Source: Sparassis latifolia (lineage: Eukaryota; Basidiomycota; Agaricomycetes; Polyporales; Sparassidaceae). From it: a stretch of 64,000 bases of DNA. The first letter of the stretch is position 1. Each line of letters starts with the position of its first letter. Under the pieces are notes generated by a model, which did no database searches, was not told the DNA's origin, and saw nothing but the letters and a program-made list of their open reading frames with translations. The DNA lies in contig CM031554.1 of the NCBI GenBank assembly GCA_018466975.1, positions 1,178,001 to 1,242,000 of the forward strand. The letters are read 5' to 3'. Made by a program: the position numbers and the translations under genes. Positions 58,240-64,000 of the stretch are shown here, piece by piece.

Positions 58240-60174
58240 ATGGCAAAGAAGGCCCTTCCAAAATGCGTCAAGACACTGAAGAGGGGCCATGCGAAAGATG
58301 TGAAGATGTGCGAGGCAGTAGCTACATATCGGCAGGAGCAGGCGAAGCCGGAGGGGTCACGCAGAGGTGCACGCAAGATTGCTGAGGACCTCGGGATTCC
58401 TAATCAATGGAGGACCATAATCAATCGTGCCAATGGCGGTCGCAGTGTACAAGAAGCTCACGAAGAGCAGCAGAAGCTCACACCTGCCGAGGAAGCCGTG
58501 CTCGTGGATTTCCTTCTTCAGTCGGCTGAGCGTGGCTTCCCCCAGTACATCTTCGACATTGAATCTTGTGCAAATATCATACGAGCAGTGCGTCTTGGGC
58601 CAGAGTGCGAGAAAGTTGGCGACGACTGGGCAGATCGGTTCCTCAACCGCCACCATGACATTTTGCAGACGCACTGGAGCAAGCCACTAGACACGCAGAG
58701 AGCACAAGCCATGAATCCAGAGGCAAAAAAGAAGTGGTTTGAGTTGGTTGAGAAGTTTGTAGTGCAGCAGGGAATTCGGCCAGAGGATTTGTATGCGATG
58801 GATGAGACAGGGTGCCCACCTTCTGATCAAGGAACTTCATGCGTGGTCGGAGCTCGTGGGAGCAAGACGCAACACAAGCAGGGTGGCAGTAATCGTGAAA
58901 ATGTGACAGCTTTGGTGACGATCTGTGCAGATGGGACAACACTGCATCCCACGATCGTCTTCAAGGGAAAGAATTTCATGACGAAATGGGCAGATAATAA
59001 TGTCTCAGGGGCATCGTGAGTACTCACCAGATCGGCATCGGTAATCTGACCAAATGGTGCATGTAGGTTTGCGCATTCGCCGAATGGATGGACAGATGGC
59101 GAGCTAGGACTGCAATGGATGATTAAGGACTTTGATGCCCATACAAAAGAGAAGGCCGGGGGACGTACCCGTGTTCTTCTTATGGACGGACACAGCTCCC
59201 ACTACACTCTTGAGTTGCTGAAGTATGCAAGAGCAAACAATATTTGCATCCTTGGCTACCCTCCTCACTGCACTCATGCCCTCCAAGGTTTGGATGTTGT
59301 GTGCTTCGCTAAGCTGAAGAAGGAGTTCCACATGGAGATCCAGCAATTTGAAGCCCTTCACAGGCCTCGTGTTATGAAGGCTGATTTTGCTGGAGTCTTC
59401 GGGCGCGCATTCTTGCGCGCATTCACCGAGGAGACGGTCAGAGCAGCTTTCGAGGCTACAGGGATCTGGCCATTCAATCCGGATGCAGTTGCTGAGAAAC
59501 ATACCAAACCAAGTCTAGCTACCTTCACAAAAAGCGGATTTCCTCTCCAACAGCCAAGCCCCGTGCGTGCCATCCTCGAGACCATGGGCAGTCGTCCACT
59601 CACAGCATTTGAGCTCTCCCCCAGCATGCACTCCGCACTGATCGCAGGACCCTCACACCTGCCCGTGTCGTCTCCTCGAACCTCGACACGAGTAACACAG
59701 GCTGTGGGTGAAAACATAGATCCCGCACTGATGGACTTACCAACAAATATCCCCACTGCATCTCATCCTTCGCCTCATACCCCATTATTCGCATTGTCCC
59801 CCAAAGCTCGGCGGTGCTTGCATGCCGGCCAAGAGGGTGCTGAGTCTGACACACCCACCAAGCGGATGCGCTTGATGTATGAGGCATTGGCAATGATGTC
59901 ATCAGGCTCCTTGCTGCTCTCGAAGACGCGTGTGACCTCCTCGTACACAATCACAAAGCCCATCTTCGAGACTCTCCCAGAGCTCCCTCAGCCTGATTGG
60001 TCTCTGCTGAAGAGAACACCATCCGCTGGGTATCGTACTGGACAAACTCTGGAGCTAGAGAACAGAGAACTTACTGATGGCCAAGGGTCGAAATGCACAG
60101 ATTGTCATCCAGAACATGGAGTTGTTGAAGTACAAAGAGAGCCTGCATGCCAAGGAGAACAAAAAGAAGGATGA
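58240..60174 (+). CDS. pogo/Fot1-type transposase (DDE_1), C-terminus out of frame
   Basis: Exon 58240-59015 and exon 59067-60174 join in frame (627 aa). N-terminal DNA-binding parts: a psq-type HTH (RRGARKIAEDLGIP .. WRTIIN, residues 40-70) and a CENP-B-type HTH (LTPAEEAVLVDFLLQSAERG, 80-130). The DDE_1 catalytic domain has AMDETGCPP (first Asp), LLMDGHSSHYT (second) and HALQGLDVVCF (third), preceded by SPNGWTDGELGLQWM at the splice join. All catalytic residues are intact. The final 30 or so codons look random, while the expected charged tail continues in another frame from 60077, so a one-base indel near 60070 is likely. It may still be active or only recently dead. Confidence 0.9.
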
Positions 60175-60559
60175 CCGCACTGTGCTTTTCCCAGGCGGGC
60201 ACGGGAGACATCTGACAGAGCCTGAATTCACAGAGCAGCTGAGCGAGCAGAGTGAGAGGAAGGAGGCAGAGGCAGTAGAGAAGAATAAGCGAAAGGACGA
60301 GCGAGCTACTCAGAAAAAGGTGAAGGCCGATGCAGAGGAGGAATGGAAAGTGATCCAGGCCGAACATCAGAAGGCGATGGATGACTGGAAGGCAGAGTGC
60401 GAGAGGTTGCAGTCGGAGAACGTGCGTGTCAAGGACTTGCCACCAAGGCCCAAGTGTCCTCTGAAGCCCAAACGGATGCCAGAAGGTGTCGCCGCTGTTG
60501 CAGAAGCAAAAGAATATGCTGAGGCAGCGTCCGAAGACAATGCCTCGGACACCGACTAG
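60077..60559 (+). pseudogene. displaced C-terminal tail of the pogo transposase
   Basis: Reads MAKGRNAQIVIQNMELLKYK then GHGRHLTEPEFTEQL and a Lys/Glu-rich coiled coil (EKNKRKDERATQKKVKADAE). Fungal pogo transposases end with this type of tail (nA..vlq...L..kE..... LT..EF). It should continue the main frame. Confidence 0.75.
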
Positions 60560-60768
60560 CTCAAGATCCTTGTTTCCCACGGGTGTGCAAAGTCATGCCT
60601 TTCAGCCTAGATTTCAGCCTCCATTTGCGCGAGCTATCTACATGTCCCAAGTACATTTAAAAATACAAAAAATCGATTTAGACATCCTGATATGTTTTAG
60701 AAATTTTCTGTCTATTCAGTTTGAGGGAAAATATGATGTGGCAGGGGCAACATGTCCAAAGACACTCT

Positions 60769-60795
60769 GGTGTGCAAAGTGGTGCCGTTACACTG
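60769..60795 (-). repeat. right terminal inverted repeat of the pogo element
   Basis: GGTGTGCAAAGTGGTGCC.. ending TTACACTG, followed by the TA duplication at 60796-60797. Confidence 0.93.
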
Positions 60796-60797
60796 TA

Positions 60798-62082
60798 GTC
60801 GTCCATTTTTCTTGCCTATGGCAAGAGTATGTTTATTTTTATCTATTAATATTGCGCGACTATTACCTATAAGTACTCTTCCTCTTGTGTCATCCAAACG
60901 CGTGATGGAGAGGAGGCTATTGGGTGCTGTCGGCGCATACAGTACGCCGTGGAGATGGAATTTCACTTTCCAGTCTCCTACCTCACTTTCGACATCAACC
61001 GTATCATGGCCCAATGCCTGCATTGGTTGCAGTCCGATGCCTGTGATCGCATGATCTTCGAGCGCCTGACAGGTTGCGAAGACTTCACGACGATTTGTAA
61101 TGTGCAAAGTTGTCCTGGAGTCGGCAAACCACTCATAGAAAGAAGCGATTTTGCCATCAGATCTGAGAGATACAGTGTCGCTATTATTATTGTAGGCTAT
61201 TTTTGCCTCATCCTCTTTCAATTCGACCTCGCGTGCTTCATAAGCACGTTCCGTCTTTTGCTGCTTCATCGGCAGGCCCTGTCCGGCTTTACCGCTGCCT
61301 TTAGCCCAACAATCTGTGGCCTTATGCCCGAATTTTCTGCAATTCATACAGTTGACCTTGTCGCGATGCTGACACTCATTACCAAGATGTCCCAGCTTTT
61401 TGCAGATCGAACATTTTTTCTATTTCCCGAAGGGGCGCTTCTTTCCTTTGGCAACCGTGGCTTGGTCCAAGGATTGACCGCGCTCGCCACGCTCGTGCCT
61501 TCGCCTATTTTCATCAAGAATGATGGCAATCAATTCTTGTGATGTAAGCTGAGGGCGCACGTTGTCAGCGCCTTCGGTGCCAAAGTAAGAGCTGAGGAAA
61601 GAACCCAGCTCTCCGGTAATGAAGTGGCCAGGATGAGCCGGAAATCCTTGTCAGAAACAACCTTCCCCATTAGATGGAATTGTTCCTGGATCTGTCGCAG
61701 CTGTGTGATGTGACAGGGGGTATTGTCCTCTTCTTTGGCCTGCATCCAGTAAAAGTGCCAGCACAGCTCGAGAATCCCATGCTGTCCGCGCTGTTCCTTG
61801 ACCGTGCGGAGCTGCTCCCACATGGCCCGTGCCGTCTTGGCTCCAGCAATGTGCACCATCTGGGAATCTCCCAGTGATAGCACAATTACGTTCTGGGCCT
61901 TGAGGTCATTCTCTCCCCAGGCGCTAATCTCCACCTCTCTCACTACCCTATTGACCGGGTCATTACTCAGCTGCGGCTTCAGTGTCTTTCCGGTCACATA
62001 CTCCTGGAGACCCTTATCGTTAAGGATGACCTCGATGTAGCGCTTCTACGGGAGCCAATTGTCTTCCTTCAGGAGCGGGATC
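60798..62082 (-). pseudogene. gag: Copia-2 Gag/protease-like region
   Basis: The order of copy 1 is kept: WFADSRTTLHI, a second knuckle CxxC changed to N(C)RKFGHKATDC, and capsid helices ETARAMWEQLR. The first knuckle region is damaged (KKLGHLGNEC), a frame change lies near 61600, and a Trp codon after LP has become TAG (about 62036-62044), a different site from copy 1. Confidence 0.88.
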
Positions 62083-62235
62083 TGTGGCTGCAGTAGACTC
62101 AATATATAGCCAAAGGTAGCTAAGACTGAGTGTAGGTACAGCTAGATGGTGAGTGTAGGGGATATAAAGCAACTTGCTTATGTAAGTAGTAAGCAGTCCA
62201 TAATGAGTAATGGTCATCAGAACCGACCCGTTACA
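62083..62235 (-). repeat. probable LTR (153 bp) of a different retrotransposon
   Basis: TG..CA ends (TGTGGCTGCAG on the plus strand at the left, CCCGTTACA at the right; minus-strand start TGTAACGGG), with internal TATA-like words. The adjoining purine-rich minus-strand sequence supports a 3' LTR with its body to the right. No partner LTR or duplication was found. Confidence 0.5.
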
Positions 62236-62247
62236 CCCTCCCCTACC
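62236..62247 (-). promoter_or_regulatory. candidate polypurine tract
   Basis: The minus strand reads GGTAGGGGAGGG immediately before TGTAACGGG. Confidence 0.5.
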
Positions 62248-62635
62248 AGAAACAACCCAGGGGGAAAGAACGGAAGAGAAGGGGAATAAATGGGGATATG
62301 GTAAAGTAAAGTGTACCACATATGAGAGAAATAAAGAAAATGTATACCATAAAATAAATGTGCAATGCGCACACTCCCTCCCACTCCAGAAAACCCGTCG
62401 GATCCACCTCAGGTTACGGTTCCATAGACAACGACCGGGGGTGTCTGAGGAGACCACACGCAGTGGTTTGGGAGGCATGGGTCCTGTGGGTGGGCCCACT
62501 GCCAGCACTGGTCGATGGCGGCATGGCGGGCAGGTCACCCGCCTGCTGCACCTCGGCCGCTGTGGGCTCCATTACACAGCCATGCAGCGGTGATGTGCCT
62601 GAACCCATGGGCGCCATCAGGCGGGCACGTGCCCC
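62248..62635. other. no recognisable gene
   Basis: May be the remaining body of the LTR element to its left. No protease, RT or integrase motif was found on either strand. Confidence 0.4.
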
Positions 62636-62850
62636 TGGTGCTGGTGGTGCGGTGCAGTGTGTCGGCGATACTTGGCGTGCTCGGGTGTCAGCACCTGCGT
62701 GGCGTACCCTCAGTGCTGGTGATGTGTCGGTCATGACATCCGCTGGCGCCACCTGCGCTGTTGGGCGGTCGGTGGCCCGAATGGCGAGGTGCATTAGCAT
62801 TAGGCTGTCGTGGGCTTGCACCCTTCGTGCTGGTGATGTGGCCGGTGTGG
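62636..62850. repeat. dispersed GTGCTGGTG(A/G)TG(T/C) repeats
   Basis: Copies near 62638, 62713, 62829 and again at 63899, each within GC-rich DNA that also repeats CCGGTGTGG/GTCGGT-like words. Long frames on both strands result from the repeat. Confidence 0.55.
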
Positions 62851-62915
62851 TGTCTGCGTCCTGCACTGTGGCCGCTGTGAGTGTGGTTGTGCAGCCGTGC
62901 TGCGGCGCAGTGCTT

Positions 62916-63035
62916 GCTCACTTTATGCTATTGGACACGGAGGTCCCAAGAGTTTTATCTTCCCTGTTTCTCCCTGCTCACTTTATGCTATTGGACACGA
63001 AGGTCCTAAGACATTTTTCCTTCCTACTTTCTCTT
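62916..63035. repeat. two tandem 60-bp units
   Basis: Units at 62916-62975 and 62976-63035 share GCTCACTTTATGCTATTGGA and AGGTCC(C/T)AAGA. The second unit is more diverged at its end. Confidence 0.85.
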
Positions 63036-63078
63036 TTGATCACGTGATGCTCTTATTTTGCTATTGGCCAATTTGCCA

Positions 63079-63340
63079 TGTAACACTACTATGTAATGGT
63101 CATAACAGGTGACACCCAAGGGGTATAAAAGGACCCTTGAGGTGCCCCGACCCTCAGTCTTCTCTCCCCACTTGTAGCACCCTATAAGTGAAGAGTTCTC
63201 CCTTTGCTTGTAGCTTACCCTACAAAGTGATAAACTAAAAGAATAGGAGTTTGTTCCACTCCTCCCAGTAACATTATTACTCGTAATCAAAAGGATCCCG
63301 ATGAAGTCAGTTCAGCACAGGCAGTGAGTTGTTACGAACA
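63079..63340 (+). other. promoter-like or LTR-like segment
   Basis: Starts TGTAACA and ends TTACGAACA, with a good TATA box (GTATAAAAGG at about 63122-63131) followed by a pyrimidine-rich stretch. This could be an LTR, but no duplication, partner LTR or primer site was recognised. Confidence 0.3.
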
Positions 63341-63483
63341 CAACTACTGCACTCTCGTATCATTTCTTTTGGGTAGTCTAGCACACGGTTGCTAAATACT
63401 CAAACCGTTCTCAGAAAGTTCTCGGACAACACGTAGGAAAGTTATCGGCCAGGCACATCGTATTAGGACACGCACACTTGGTA

Positions 63484-63655
63484 AAGCCCTGCACACGGTT
63501 GTAGGCACATGGATTAGGAAGATGACGAAGACTTGGAAAGCCCTGCACTGGTTGTAGGCCTCGTATAAGAAAACCCGTTAAGCCCTGCACTGGTTGTAGG
63601 CATCGTATAAGAAGACAGAACGCAAGCCCTTGCACACGGTTGCTAGGCATCCCCC
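63484..63655. repeat. four irregular tandem units around AAGCCCTGCAC
   Basis: AAGCCC(T)TGCAC(AC)GGTTG(T/C)(T)AGGC begins near 63484, 63537, 63573 and 63624, spaced 36-53 bp. A related CACACGGTTGCTAAATACTC lies at 63383. Confidence 0.8.
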
Positions 63656-64000
63656 CACATTTCCCCATCTGTATTGTGCAGACTCCCCATCCTGACTTCA
63701 GACAACAAATCACACGTATAGCTCAGGCGTCCCTAACCCACTATCATAAATTTGATATCAACGAACAACTGTGATAGCCCGGCATACTTTCCCTTTTGCC
63801 ATGCCCGGTGAACCACAGCGAAGTACCACCCACTTGACCTGGAGTCTAAAGCTCCTCCAGCCAAGGCGCGTGCATACCCCAAGTCAACAGCGCCCCTGGT
63901 GCTGGTGATGTGGTGGCGCATCGTTCACATCCTGCATCATGGGTGCCGCGCGCATGCGTGTGCTGCGACGCTGTGGCATTGAGGCCGTCGGCATCATCGT
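63656..64000. other. no recognisable gene
   Basis: Short frames only. One further copy of the GTGCTGGTGATGTG word occurs at 63899. Confidence 0.45.

Larger units (their letters stand above)
57791..60795 (+). mobile_element. pogo/Fot1-like DNA transposon (3,005 bp)
   Basis: 27-bp inverted ends (CAGTGTAAC(A/G)GCACC ... CACACC) with one mismatch, flanked by TA on both sides. The uninterrupted site is present in the first Copia copy at about 40010-40012 (AATATAGTC). One transposase gene. ACTTTGCACACC is repeated just inside the left end, and GGTGTGCAAAGT occurs at 60584 and in the right end. Confidence 0.95.
54773..62082 (-). mobile_element. second Copia element, truncated at both ends and interrupted twice
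   Basis: Collinear with 37190-41290 of the complete copy at well over 90% identity by eye, but without LTRs, primer site or polypurine tract. It ends within RNase H on the left (54773) and just inside gag on the right (62082). A MITE (56485-56697) and a pogo element (57791-60795) lie inside. It is older than the first copy. Confidence 0.92.

Noticed and set aside
62414..62866. 150-codon minus-strand frame and overlapping plus-strand frames
   Set aside because: They arise from the GTGCTGGTG repeats; no retrotransposon or host motif is present.

Overview
The window reads as nuclear DNA of a filamentous basidiomycete, most likely an Agaricomycete. Genes are split by many introns of about 45-100 bp with GT..AG ends. 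The conserved genes are fungal or eukaryotic: a CFIm25/NUDT21-type mRNA 3'-processing factor, the GINS subunit SLD5, the NC2-alpha/DRAP1 histone-fold repressor and a nuclear tRNA-Gly with an intron. KDZ transposases of the CxC1 and CxC2 types, FunK1-like kinases and HNH_2 nucleases are families expanded in mushrooms. The species cannot be named from the sequence.

Layout. 1-554 is the 3' end of a CxC1-type KDZ transposase with one in-frame TGA. 1021-4317 holds two genes of basidiomycete-restricted families, one with a viroplasmin-like motif. 5023-7166 holds a FunK1-like gene whose last codons come from a piece of Copia LTR, and a frameshifted alpha/beta hydrolase. 8027-9156 is an intact CFIm25 gene with eight exons. 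9987-10986 is a broken C-4 methylsterol oxidase (ERG25-like). About 11-22.8 kb has no gene I can support apart from short repeats and one hairpin. 22.8-29.0 kb is the conserved core: SLD5, DRAP1, tRNA-Gly(TCC), a Cys-rich protein and a single-pass membrane protein. 31.7-35.8 kb has three HNH-nuclease copies, one of them intact.

35.5-62.1 kb is a nested pile of mobile DNA. A second, partial copy of the membrane-protein gene (codons about 61-420) lies between an HNH fragment and a truncated Copia element, all three on the minus strand. This copy is cut in two by an interval of 17.9 kb (36308-54228) with imperfect terminal inverted repeats of about 100 bp, a 7-8 bp target-site duplication and a decayed CxC2-type KDZ transposase. 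I read it as one large KDZ transposon with at least one passenger gene. Inside it sits a complete Copia element (36798-41681) with 239-bp LTRs differing at one base, a GGTCC duplication, a polypurine tract and a primer site matching the anticodon arm of initiator tRNA-Met. The truncated Copia (54773-62082) has taken in a 3.0-kb pogo/Fot1-like DNA transposon at a TA site and a 213-bp MITE. 62.1-64 kb holds an LTR remnant and short tandem repeats.

Most element genes are dead. Many of their stops are CGA-to-TGA or TGG-to-TGA/TAG, which fits C-to-T decay at methylated sites. Likely order of events: formation of the Copia/membrane-gene/HNH chimera, then KDZ insertion, then the recent Copia insertion into the KDZ; the pogo and MITE insertions into the older Copia cannot be dated against these.
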